From contig JACPZS010000070.1 in the NCBI GenBank assembly GCA_016195385.1, forward strand, positions 1 through 62,132: 62,132 bases of DNA, in the 5' to 3' direction. Position 1 is the stretch's first letter; every line of letters begins with the position of its first letter. This document shows positions 25,733 through 34,556 of the stretch, piece after piece. The notes beneath the pieces were generated by a model. The model searched no databases, was not told where the DNA came from, and was given only the letters and a program-made list of their open reading frames with translations. The stretch comes from Verrucomicrobiota bacterium. Lineage in GTDB: Bacteria; Verrucomicrobiota; Verrucomicrobiia; Limisphaerales; JACPZS01. The position numbers and the translations under genes were made by a program.

Positions 25733-27094
25733 TCACTCGGCGAATAATTCGTCGTGCGTGAGCTGGCGGCCGGTGGCAGCGTCCAGAATCGTAACGCCCA
25801 GGCCGCCGGGCGGCGGCGCGGCGAGTTTCTGGAAAAAGTTCGGGAAAGTTTTTTTGACGCACGCGGGATTCTTGATTTTGATGCCGGGAACTTTCAACCC
25901 CAGAATCGCAAAACACATTGCCATGCGGTGATCGTTGTAGGTTTCGATTTCCGCGCCGTAGAGTTCGGACGGAAAAACTTCCAACGTGTCGCCGGTTTCG
26001 ATCACTTTCGCGCCGCACTTGGTCAGCTCCGTTCGCAACGCGACGACACGCTCGCATTCCTGGACGCTGAGGCGGCTGAGATCGGTGAAACGAATCGCCT
26101 TCTCGCGAAAAGGAGCAATTACGATTGCCGTCATGATGCTATCACCCAAATGCCTGATTCGGGACAACTCGGACGGTAGTGGCAGACAACGAGGAAAATC
26201 TGAATCGATTTGGAGCGGCGGCATTGGCCAATTTCGAACGGTTATGGGAAATGAACGCTTCTGCTCGCTTATGGTTGGCAGGAAATCAGTGCCAAATCGA
26301 TGAATTCCGGTGTCAGAATAGGATGCGATTTGGTCTTTTCGCGTTCTCGAAAATAGACCGGCCGCCCAAAAATAACTTCCACTGGAAGCATCCGGTTCGA
26401 TTTGAAACGTTCCGCCACTTTTCGGAAATGCCTCGATCAACTTTGAAGTCATCGCGACGTACGGTGATTCTTCCGCGCTCTCACCCGTCACTTGGACTTT
26501 CCAGCCATCAACCTCCGCACAAAGCAATAATGCCGACGCGAACTGTGAGCTTTCTTGAATGCTGACCGAACACTGCGCGCCCGGATGCGGCCCGTCGCCG
26601 TGGATGAGCGCGGGCAGTTTATCATTTGGTGAATTGACGTGGTAGCCCAGTTCGCGCAACGCCTGAAACAACGCCGCCTGCGGACGCTCGTGCATTCGTG
26701 GCACGCCGTGCAGCCGATACACACCTTCGCCGAGACAAACCATCGCCCCGAGGAAACGCGCCGCCGTGCCCGCGTTGCCGACGAACAGTTCGAGCGGTTG
26801 TTCCGCCGTTCCGCCGCGCGGAATTTTTCCGCCGAGTCCATAGACCGTGATGGTCCGATTGCAAGTTTCGTTCGGGTCGGACGCGACGTTCACCATGAAG
26901 CCGAGTTCCTGCAGGCAATCGACCATCACCTGCGTGTCCTCGCTCCAGAGCGCACCCTGCAAAATCGTTTCGCCGTCGGCAAGCGCGGCGAGCACGAGCG
27001 CACGGTTGGTGATGCTCTTGGAGCCAGGCACGGTGATTTCCGCCTGCACGGGCTTTGTGAGCGGGACGATTTCGATAAGATCGGGCAGAGGCAT
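25733..27094 (-). CDS. aroA: 3-phosphoshikimate 1-carboxyvinyltransferase (EPSP synthase)
   Basis: Condenses shikimate-3-phosphate with phosphoenolpyruvate, the sixth step of aromatic amino acid synthesis. It is 453 residues long. The phosphate-binding motif GSKSITNRA is at 24-32 and GNAGTAARFLGA near 111. The GDSIMTAI and YNDHRMAMCFAILGL stretches carry the catalytic Asp and Arg/His. A middle segment (about 235-300, RTRKDQIASYSDTG) is AT-richer and less conserved than expected. It starts 12 bases after tyrA. Together they place two aromatic-pathway steps in one operon. Confidence 0.95.
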   Translation of the reverse strand: MPLPDLIEIVPLTKPVQAEITVPGSKSITNRALVLAALADGETILQGALWSEDTQVMVDCLQELGFMVNVASDPNETCNRTITVYGLGGKIPRGGTAEQPLELFVGNAGTAARFLGAMVCLGEGVYRLHGVPRMHERPQAALFQALRELGYHVNSPNDKLPALIHGDGPHPGAQCSVSIQESSQFASALLLCAEVDGWKVQVTGESAEESPYVAMTSKLIEAFPKSGGTFQIEPDASSGSYFWAAGLFSRTRKDQIASYSDTGIHRFGTDFLPTISEQKRSFPITVRNWPMPPLQIDSDFPRCLPLPSELSRIRHLGDSIMTAIVIAPFREKAIRFTDLSRLSVQECERVVALRTELTKCGAKVIETGDTLEVFPSELYGAEIETYNDHRMAMCFAILGLKVPGIKIKNPACVKKTFPNFFQKLAAPPPGGLGVTILDAATGRQLTHDELFAE

Positions 27095-27106
27095 CTTTGA
27101 ATTCGC

Positions 27107-27988
27107 TTATTCGGGCGATTGATTACCGCTGCCGAGCCAGTTGTCGCGGCGAAGTTTTCCGATTTCAAGTAGTCTGCTGATCGCCGCCGCGTCGTCGGCC
27201 TCGATCACTCGCTGAAATTCTTTCAAATCATCGATGAACCCGCCAAGCGTGCGCGCGAGGTTCGCGCGGTTCGCCAGCGCGATGTCCCGCCACATTTCCG
27301 GCGAGCCGGACGCAATGCGCGTGGTGTCGCGAAAACCCGTCGCGCACACGAGGGGCTGCTCCTTGCCGTGGTTGGGGTTGAGGACGTGATTGGCCAGCGC
27401 CGCCGCGACCACGTGCGGCAGGTGACTGGAGCGGCTGACCAGTTGGTCGTGCGTCTCCGGAGCCAGCCGCAAAATCCGGCCGCCGACCTCGCGCCAGAAT
27501 TTTTCCACCTGAGCGATGGCGGCGGGAGCCGAGTTTGCCGAAGGCGTCACAATGCAAACGGCGTTTTCAAATAGATCAGCCCGTGCCGCGCTCGCGCCCA
27601 TTTTTTCGCCGCCGGCCATCGGGTGACTGCCGACGAAGTGCGCGCCAGCCGATGCAAAGAGCGGCTCAAGCGCCTTGACAAGTCCTGCCTTGACGCTGCC
27701 GACGTCCGTGACGATGACGCCACCTTTGAGCGCAGGCAGCATCCGCGTGGCGAGTTCGGGCATCTGGGCAATCGGCGTGCAAAGAATCACAAAGTCTGCT
27801 TCGCGTACCGCCAAGCTCAAATCCGTCGTGGCGTGATCGACGACCCCGGAGCGTTCACACTCCGTCACCGCTTCAGCCCGCCGCACGAAGCCATGCACCG
27901 CGCGCGCCAGGCCGCGTTGCTTGATGGCCAGTCCCAGCGAACCGCCGAGCAGGCCCACGCCGATGAGAGCAACTTTTTGCAATAGCAT
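27107..27988 (-). CDS. tyrA: Prephenate/arogenate dehydrogenase
   Basis: Oxidative decarboxylation of prephenate or arogenate in tyrosine synthesis, using NAD(P). The ATG at 27988 gives MLLQKVALIGVGLLGGSLG with the GxGxxG loop at the very start, and a 293-residue protein; the open extension to 28165 has no family counterpart. The conserved His/Ser/Gly region reads VGSHPMAGGEKMG, and TPIAQM and DVGSVKAG are typical TyrA blocks. The helical dimerisation domain occupies the C-terminal half (ETHDQLVSRSSHLPHVVAAAL). No ACT or chorismate mutase domain is fused. It heads the tyrA-aroA-cmk-plsC run. Confidence 0.95.
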   Translation of the reverse strand: MLLQKVALIGVGLLGGSLGLAIKQRGLARAVHGFVRRAEAVTECERSGVVDHATTDLSLAVREADFVILCTPIAQMPELATRMLPALKGGVIVTDVGSVKAGLVKALEPLFASAGAHFVGSHPMAGGEKMGASAARADLFENAVCIVTPSANSAPAAIAQVEKFWREVGGRILRLAPETHDQLVSRSSHLPHVVAAALANHVLNPNHGKEQPLVCATGFRDTTRIASGSPEMWRDIALANRANLARTLGGFIDDLKEFQRVIEADDAAAISRLLEIGKLRRDNWLGSGNQSPE

Positions 27989-28308
27989 CGCTGGATTAAA
28001 AATCAAAGTAGGATGCGGCAAAAGGCAAAACCGCGCCTCGCCTCCGGTCGAAAGTTCGTCACGCGAAGACGCGAACGCCAATGTCGCAGGGCTTTGAGGC
28101 TTTGACCAAGGCGAGAATAAATATCGACGACGACATTCGAAAACTGGTAGTAATATCCCCCGCACGACTCAAATATGGCAGATTTCCGCCCAATTGTGAC
28201 CAAGACACCGATGTCATGGGAAGGTGCTGAAAGTCTGACTCGCTGTGGCCGTGCTGGTTCAACTCAGTTGCGAAAATACGATAATTCTTAATTCAAGAAG
28301 GAAAAAGT
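27989..28308. other. Divergent intergenic region
   Basis: Separates tyrA (minus) from the secreted protein gene (plus), so both promoters must lie here. The plus-strand gene has a good ribosome binding site (AAGAAGGAAAAAGT before its ATG) and an AT-rich stretch ACGATAATTCTTAATTC just upstream. No gene of its own was recognised. Confidence 0.6.
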
Positions 28309-30072
28309 ATGAAGCATCCTCACACATGGCTGACAATAATCGCTCTCGCGATTGCGATCCAAACCGGAGCGGGGCAACAGGCCGGGCAAACGCTCACGGG
28401 CAAACTCGGACGCGTCGGCACCACGCGGGTAGGCCAGCAGCCGAGCGCCAATCACGTCGTCGGACGGCAGCTCAATCAAACTCCCGAAGTGGATTTGCTG
28501 GCTGGCAAGGCGGGTTTGGTCAAGCGCCCTATCACCACGCCCGCTCTGCAGCCGCCCAACCCGGGTGGACTTCGCGTCGGTGGCGCGGATTTGCTTGCTC
28601 ACGGCTGGGACGGCCTCAATGCCTTGGATCAAGTGCTGGCCGACAACGGCAATCAGTTTGACACCGAACCGCCCGATCCAGCGATGGCGGTGGGAGGAAA
28701 TTACATCATGCAGGCGGTGAACAACGCGCTGGCGATTTACGACAAAGCCGGCAATTTGCTCAGTGGCCCAACCGCGCTGAATCCGTTCTTTGGACTCCCA
28801 TCGGAAGTGGTTTGGGATCCCAATTCCGGATTGCCCCTGCAGTTCGGGCCGTTCACAAGCGATCCGAAATGCTATTTTGATCCGCCGACGGGGCGCTGGT
28901 TCGTCTCCGTGCTGGAGGTGGACACCGATCCGAGCACTGGAACCTGGCTGGGAACAACATCGGTGATGATCGCCGTGAGCCAGTCGAGCGATCCCACCGG
29001 CGGGTTCGTCCTCTACCAACTCGACACCACCGCCAGTGGGTTGCCCGATCAACCCTTGATCGGTGCCGATAGCTACGGATTTTTCATCAGCTACAATTCT
29101 TTTTTGTTTCCCAACTTCGCTTTCAACGGCGGCGAAATCGTCGCCATTTCCAAAGCTGCGCTGGTGAACGGCACGGCTAATTCCGCGGTGCTCTTCGCCG
29201 GCTTGACGCAAGCCGAGGGGCCAGGCTACTCGATCCAACCGGCGACCGTTCCGCCCGGCGGGAGCTACGACACCTCCCACCGTGGCACCGAGTATTTCCT
29301 GAGCGCGCTCGATTTCCTCAGCACCCTGGACAATCGCATCACGGCGTGGGCCATCACCGGCACCCGCACGCTGGATGCCGCGAACCCGACGTTGTTGTTG
29401 CGCAACATCGTCATCAACTGCGAAGTTTACGGGCAGCCGCCGCTGATCCCGCAGCGCAACGGGATGCGCCCGCTCGGTGAATTGATTGCCAACGGCGCGT
29501 TCGGTCCGCCGGTTCAGGAACCACCGGGCCTGCTGGAATCAAACGACGATCGCATGAACCAGGTAATCTACGCCGCGGGAAAACTGTTCGGCGCGGTAAA
29601 CACGATCATTCAGCCTCCAAATGGCGTTCCGCGAGTTGGCATTGCTTACTTCATCGTTACTCCGGGATGGCAGCGCGACACCTTTAGCGCGCAAGTGACG
29701 CGGCAAGGCTACGTCGCCGTCAGCCGGGATAACGTCTTCTTCCCGGGCACCGGCATCAACTCAGCCGGCAAAGGCGTGATGACTTTCACGCTCGCGGGGC
29801 CGAGTTACCATCCCAGCGCGGCGTTCGTCTTCATCGACGCGACGGCGGGTGTGACGGGCCTGGTGCGCGTCGCCGCCGCCGGAAATCGGCCGTTCGACAG
29901 TTTTACCTGTTATCCTGAGCTTTTCGGATCAAACATCGGCCGGTGGGGTGACTACCACACAGCGTTTGCGGATGTGGACGGCTCGATTTGGTTTACCGCC
30001 CAATGCATTCGCAATGGTCCGCGATCCTTCTTCGAAAACTGGAGCACCTTCATCGGCAACGTAGTTCCGTAA
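28309..30072 (+). CDS. Secreted protein of unknown function, beta-propeller-like
   Basis: A 587-residue exported protein with a signal peptide at residues 1-23 (MKHPHTWLTIIALAIAIQTG) and a Shine-Dalgarno-like AAGGA eight bases before the ATG. After a Gln/Gly-rich N-terminal segment it has repeated blade-like pieces such as EPPDPAMAVGGNYIMQAVNN, CYFDPPTGRWFVSVLEVD and VGIAYFIVTPGW. The C-terminal block is GRWGDYHTAFADVDGSIWFT. This D-P-x-x-A-V-G...W-F-x-S pattern recurs in secreted proteins of soil bacteria, but I know of no assigned activity. It stands alone, divergent from tyrA. Confidence 0.8.
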   Translation: MKHPHTWLTIIALAIAIQTGAGQQAGQTLTGKLGRVGTTRVGQQPSANHVVGRQLNQTPEVDLLAGKAGLVKRPITTPALQPPNPGGLRVGGADLLAHGWDGLNALDQVLADNGNQFDTEPPDPAMAVGGNYIMQAVNNALAIYDKAGNLLSGPTALNPFFGLPSEVVWDPNSGLPLQFGPFTSDPKCYFDPPTGRWFVSVLEVDTDPSTGTWLGTTSVMIAVSQSSDPTGGFVLYQLDTTASGLPDQPLIGADSYGFFISYNSFLFPNFAFNGGEIVAISKAALVNGTANSAVLFAGLTQAEGPGYSIQPATVPPGGSYDTSHRGTEYFLSALDFLSTLDNRITAWAITGTRTLDAANPTLLLRNIVINCEVYGQPPLIPQRNGMRPLGELIANGAFGPPVQEPPGLLESNDDRMNQVIYAAGKLFGAVNTIIQPPNGVPRVGIAYFIVTPGWQRDTFSAQVTRQGYVAVSRDNVFFPGTGINSAGKGVMTFTLAGPSYHPSAAFVFIDATAGVTGLVRVAAAGNRPFDSFTCYPELFGSNIGRWGDYHTAFADVDGSIWFTAQCIRNGPRSFFENWSTFIGNVVP

Positions 30073-30150
30073 ATCGCCGCGATAACATCAAATCTTTGCC
30101 AACATTGGAAACGCAGCGCAGTGGGAAGTTGGGCGACTCAATCGCACACA

Positions 30151-30477
30151 ATGAAATTTCTCACCATTCAAGCCACTCGGCGTTACTTGGTTCTGTTTCG
30201 AGGAAGTGGACTGCATGTGCCAGACGCTGATGGCACATGCACCATTGTTGGATTCTTCACTACTCGTGTGGTGGATGGAGCTGATGATGAACAAGCGCGG
30301 GCTCGCACTCGACAGAGCCTCATGAACGACTTGGACAATCAGTTTTGTGCTTCTGAACTATTGAGGATGAGTATTGAGGTGGACGAAGTGCGCAAGGTTT
30401 CTTGGTGGTATCGCCGGTTTCGCTCGCCTTCCGGATTCACATTCTACGCCACAGAGAATAAAAACAAAGTTTGCTAA
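30151..30477 (+). CDS. Small protein of unknown function
   Basis: A 108-residue protein from the ATG at 30151 (MKFLTIQATRRYLVLFRGSG); ten further open codons upstream are less likely. The sequence has a folded look: alternating strands, then a helix (QARARTRQSLMNDLDNQF), then SIEVDEVRKVSWWYRRF and SPSGFTFY. I associate this arrangement with small conserved hypothetical proteins but cannot name a family. Base composition is AT-richer than in the genes on either side. It lies between two large secreted-protein genes and converges on the 1242-residue one with an 86-base gap. Confidence 0.6.
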   Translation: MKFLTIQATRRYLVLFRGSGLHVPDADGTCTIVGFFTTRVVDGADDEQARARTRQSLMNDLDNQFCASELLRMSIEVDEVRKVSWWYRRFRSPSGFTFYATENKNKVC

Positions 30478-30563
30478 CCGTAGTTTAGCGCTCGGGCCTG
30501 AACGCTGTGATAGCAAGCGTGGTTCTCGTGGCGGGCACTGCTTGGGTTGCTCAATTCCGCCGC

Positions 30564-33500
30564 TTATTTCAAAACCCGGAGCAGTCCATCGCCGCCAATT
30601 GTGACTTCGTTTGCACCTGCCGGAAGTTCGCTCATCGTTGTTTTTCCTCCTGGCCAGCGCACCCAAAGTCGGCTCGGTTCTCCGGATTTTCCCAGCACGA
30701 GCGTCGAACTGTCCTGCGACCAATAGCCCGCGCCGGCATGAACTTCGCGTGCCGGCCCGCTTCGCCCGTCATACATCAAGCGGACCATTGCGCCCACCGC
30801 GTTGAGATTTCCGGACGGGCCTTCCAAACGCACGCGCAGACCGGGACGGGCTGTGATGTTGCGAAAAAGTTTCGTCGCCGCGCCGTTCTGAGACACCGCA
30901 AGATCCGGCCGCCCATCGCCATCGAAGTCCGCCACCGCCACTCCGCGCTGTTCGCCATAAATCGCGATGCCGCTTGCTTGACCTGAAAGCGCGGAAAAAT
31001 TTCCACGCCCATCGCCGCGCAGAAGCAATCCACGCCCGGCATCGAGCCGGGCCGCGTTTGGCTGAACAGGGAAAAAATTCTGCCCGAGAAAAACATCTTC
31101 GTTTCCGTCGCCATCAAAGTCCGCAACACTAACGCCAAACGCCGGAGCGAACTGCGCTTCCGCCGGCAACGGCACCACCTCGAAATGATCACCACGGTTA
31201 AGAAAAATCGTCGAAGCGAGCCAAGGAAGCGAAAGCGGTTTGGTCTGCTTCAACGCCGTGCCGACGACGGCAAACACATCCGCTTCATTATAAGCCGCGA
31301 AACTCTTGAACCGTTCGCGCAACGCAGGCAGGCCTTGTGCGAGAACGTTGAGGCTCCGCGTCGGCGCAATTTTATTAAGCACGGGATCGAAGCGCGCCTC
31401 GATCAAATCCAGCGTCCCGTTGTCGTCAAAATCGCCGTAGTAAAGCAGCGAGGCGTTTAGTGAAGCGAGATTCGGCGCGCCAGTTGGCGATCGGTTCGCG
31501 AAGGCGGCGCGCGCTTCGTTCGCATTTTGATAATCGCTGTTCCAGCCCCAGTTCGACGCCACGATGTCCATGTGACCGTCACCGTCGAAATCGCCAACCG
31601 TCACACCGTTCCACCAACCAATAAACGATGCCAGGCCCAGCCGTTCGGTCGCTTCGGTAAATTTTCCGCGCTCATTCAAGAACACGCGCACCGGCCCCCA
31701 CTCGCAGGCCAGAATCAAGTCGGGCGCGCCATCGCCGTTGAGATCGCTGAAGACCGCGCCGCTGACCAAACCGAGCCGGGCCAGTCGCTGGCTGTTCTCC
31801 ACATCCAGATCAAATTGTCCATTTTCGTTTCGGAACAGCAACGAACTCGCGGGTTCGGGATAGCGTCCCGGCACGACACGCCCGCCAACGAACAAGTCCA
31901 GATCGCCGTCCCCGTACACATCGGCCAGCGCGAGCGGGCCGGTGCTCGACAATTGGCCAGGCAAAGTGTATTCAACCGTTTTGGTTCCGAATTGGAACTG
32001 ACGCACGGCAGGGCCGTTAGTCAAACCGTCCTCGTAATTTGCCGAGCCGGCCAGGATTTCGATCGAACCTGAGGAGCGCCGCCGCGCAACCAGCCCGGTC
32101 AAGTCACGCTGGAGAGCTTCGCCCGGAGGCAAAGTTTCCATCCGGTTGAATCCGCCGTTCCCATCGTTATGAAATATGTTCAACCGCCCGCCCCGCCCGC
32201 CGCCGATGATCAAATCGTCATACCCATCGCCATCAACATCGAACCACGCCACGCCCGGGCCAAGTTGACTCAATTTTTTTGGCAGCAGTGGCTGGCGCGC
32301 AAAATCATCGAAAGGTTCATCCTGATGCGTATGGTTGAGTGAGGCGCTGACATCTTGAAATAGTGGGGCCGGAGCTTTCGCGTTTGCATCGTTTGTGAGC
32401 GGTTGTTCGTTGGCAATTACAGTTTCATCCACTTCGTAAATTCGATTCGGCTTGGCCGCCTTGACGAGGCTTTTTTTTCCGCTGCGCCAAATGACTTCGA
32501 CGCGCAAATCATTCGTGGCATTGCCCGCAGCGAAAACGCGCATTGCGTCATCGCCCGCGAGATAGCGGCCACCGGCGATCATCTCCTGGCTCTGCGGCAC
32601 CGGCCCGCCGAGTACCTTGATTTTCGCGCCGATGCCGCGCGTGTTGGGAGCAACTCCCTTCAAGCGAACGGCAACTCGCGGAGCCGGAGAATCATTACGG
32701 TAAATGCCCACGGTGCCGTTGAGGTTGTTGACGACGACGTCGAGGTCGCCGTCGTTGTCGAGGTCCGCCACAGCCATTCCGTGCGCGACGCCGGTTTGAT
32801 TGAAATTCCACGCCGCACTGACTTCCTCGAACGTCAGATCGCGCCGATTGCGGAAGGCCAATTTCGCCTGCTCCATCCGTGGAAACATGAGGAGTTTTTG
32901 AGGAATAAGATCGCGCCGCCACGGGCCTTTGGCCTGGATGCGCGCTTCCGCGTCGAGATCCTGCGTGTCGAACATGTGGCCGGTCGCGCAGAGCAGATCC
33001 TCGTAGCCGTCGAGATCCACGTCGAGCAAGATGGCTGACCAGGTCCAGTCCGACGCTTCGAGTCCGGCAAAAGCCGCGATCTCGGCGTAGGTGCCGTCGC
33101 CGCGATTGAGTTGCAGCACGTTTCGATCAAACTGTGGACGATCTTCAAACAGGCCCACTGCGGCGTGATAAGGATCGCTCGCGGCCAGTTGCATGAGCCG
33201 GCGTGCGTGTCGTGGACTGAGCATGTCAGCGACGAAGAAATCGTCCAGACCGTCGCGATTGATGTCTCCGAAATCGACAGCCATCGAAAAGGTCGAGGTT
33301 TTGCGGATGGCGAGGCGTGGCAAGGCGCGAAAGTGGCCGCGCCCGTCGTTCATCCAAATTCGATCCGCCGAATGAAAATCATTGCAGACGTACAAATCCG
33401 GCAAGCCGTCGCCGTTGATGTCGCGAAACATCGCCGTCAACCCCCAGTCGAACGGCGGTTTCTTCAACGGCTGGCCGTCTTCATCCAGAAAATTTCCTCC

Positions 33501-34292
33501 GGTCCAGGATACCGGCGCGAAATGGCCGTGCCCGTCGTTGATGTAGAAGATGTCCGGCTCGCCGTGCTCCAACACTCGTCCCTCCGGCGTGTATTCGAGC
33601 GAATCACGATCCTCCGGGCGAATCATCCGGCGGCCATTCACATCAAGCACGGCAAATCCGGTCGTGCGAATCGTCGTGGTGCGATAATTCGCGACGTAAA
33701 GATCCAAATCGCCGTCGCCATCGACATCCGCGAGCGCCAGCGTGGTCGCGCCGAAGCGATGAAGCAAACCGGAGTTCAAGTCCTCGGTAAAATTGCCTTT
33801 GCCGTCGTTGAAGAACAGTCGCGTGCCCGTTCCAATCCCGTTGACCAACAGATCCAAATCACCATCGCCATCGACGTCCGCAAACACGGCCCCGGTGGAA
33901 AATTGGTTCGCGCAGTCCGCGCCGCCGGCGAATGGAACTTCGGCAAACTTCCAATCACCAAGATTTCGGTAGAGGACGTTGCCGCCTTCAAGCCGGCAAA
34001 GATAGATGTCGCAACGGCCATCGCCATCGATGTCACCCAAAGCCACGCCGGAGCCATTGAGCCGAATCTGATTTTCGGCGGCCTTCACCTCGGAGAGCTG
34101 ATTGCTGAATTGAATTCCGGTGATGGCCGCGGGCAGCAGCGTGAAGCCAGTTTTGCCGGTTTGCAAAACATTCACGGCGGCACTGCGATGGCCCGCAGCG
34201 GACTGCCAGTCCAACGCCCAAGCCAGCGGGAGCGCGGTGAGACTGACATAAACAATCCCGAAGAATTTCAGTGGCCAATGCGTGCGTGTCAT
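30564..34292 (-). CDS. Giant FG-GAP/VCBS repeat protein with two ASPIC/UnbV domains
   Basis: A 1242-residue exported protein with an N-terminal signal segment (MTRTHWPLKFFGIVYVSLTA). Residues 60-520 carry repeated calcium-binding FG-GAP/VCBS blades (DIDGDGRCDIYLC, DVDGDGDLDLLVNG, DINGDGLPDLYV and others), followed by a first ASPIC/UnbV-like domain at about 555-625 (VAVRLKGVAPNTRGIGAKI). A second set of blades at 650-1140 (DVDGDGYDDLIIGGG, DFDGDGNEDVFLGQ) ends in a second ASPIC/UnbV domain at about 1155-1225 (LRVRLEGPSGNLNAVGAMV). Single-module forms are common; this is a tandem duplication of the architecture. It is probably extracellular. It diverges from the cytochrome c-monooxygenase gene at 34557. 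Confidence 0.92.
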   Translation of the reverse strand: MTRTHWPLKFFGIVYVSLTALPLAWALDWQSAAGHRSAAVNVLQTGKTGFTLLPAAITGIQFSNQLSEVKAAENQIRLNGSGVALGDIDGDGRCDIYLCRLEGGNVLYRNLGDWKFAEVPFAGGADCANQFSTGAVFADVDGDGDLDLLVNGIGTGTRLFFNDGKGNFTEDLNSGLLHRFGATTLALADVDGDGDLDLYVANYRTTTIRTTGFAVLDVNGRRMIRPEDRDSLEYTPEGRVLEHGEPDIFYINDGHGHFAPVSWTGGNFLDEDGQPLKKPPFDWGLTAMFRDINGDGLPDLYVCNDFHSADRIWMNDGRGHFRALPRLAIRKTSTFSMAVDFGDINRDGLDDFFVADMLSPRHARRLMQLAASDPYHAAVGLFEDRPQFDRNVLQLNRGDGTYAEIAAFAGLEASDWTWSAILLDVDLDGYEDLLCATGHMFDTQDLDAEARIQAKGPWRRDLIPQKLLMFPRMEQAKLAFRNRRDLTFEEVSAAWNFNQTGVAHGMAVADLDNDGDLDVVVNNLNGTVGIYRNDSPAPRVAVRLKGVAPNTRGIGAKIKVLGGPVPQSQEMIAGGRYLAGDDAMRVFAAGNATNDLRVEVIWRSGKKSLVKAAKPNRIYEVDETVIANEQPLTNDANAKAPAPLFQDVSASLNHTHQDEPFDDFARQPLLPKKLSQLGPGVAWFDVDGDGYDDLIIGGGRGGRLNIFHNDGNGGFNRMETLPPGEALQRDLTGLVARRRSSGSIEILAGSANYEDGLTNGPAVRQFQFGTKTVEYTLPGQLSSTGPLALADVYGDGDLDLFVGGRVVPGRYPEPASSLLFRNENGQFDLDVENSQRLARLGLVSGAVFSDLNGDGAPDLILACEWGPVRVFLNERGKFTEATERLGLASFIGWWNGVTVGDFDGDGHMDIVASNWGWNSDYQNANEARAAFANRSPTGAPNLASLNASLLYYGDFDDNGTLDLIEARFDPVLNKIAPTRSLNVLAQGLPALRERFKSFAAYNEADVFAVVGTALKQTKPLSLPWLASTIFLNRGDHFEVVPLPAEAQFAPAFGVSVADFDGDGNEDVFLGQNFFPVQPNAARLDAGRGLLLRGDGRGNFSALSGQASGIAIYGEQRGVAVADFDGDGRPDLAVSQNGAATKLFRNITARPGLRVRLEGPSGNLNAVGAMVRLMYDGRSGPAREVHAGAGYWSQDSSTLVLGKSGEPSRLWVRWPGGKTTMSELPAGANEVTIGGDGLLRVLK

Positions 34293-34556
34293 GCTGCGGG
34301 TTTGTTTTTACCGCACGGTCGGAGCCTACCTCAAACTATTTGGCTCCGTCGTTTCGCGGGCGGGCCAGCGTGCGCACACATCCAAGCCGTTCGGCCAGCG
34401 TCAGATTAAATCCCGCTTGCCCTTTTTGGGATCGGCCTCCCAACATGGCGATGCGACGTTGCGGCAACTTGAAACGATGCCAAACAAGCGAATGCCGATC
34501 CTTTCATTCAAAGCGGTTCCTGTGCGCGGCGGTATGCTGTGGTTGCCGCGGCTCGC

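Noticed and set aside
33111..34409. A 432-codon open frame antisense to the FG-GAP protein
   Set aside because: It mirrors the Asp/Gly-rich repeats of the real gene and has no signal peptide or motif.
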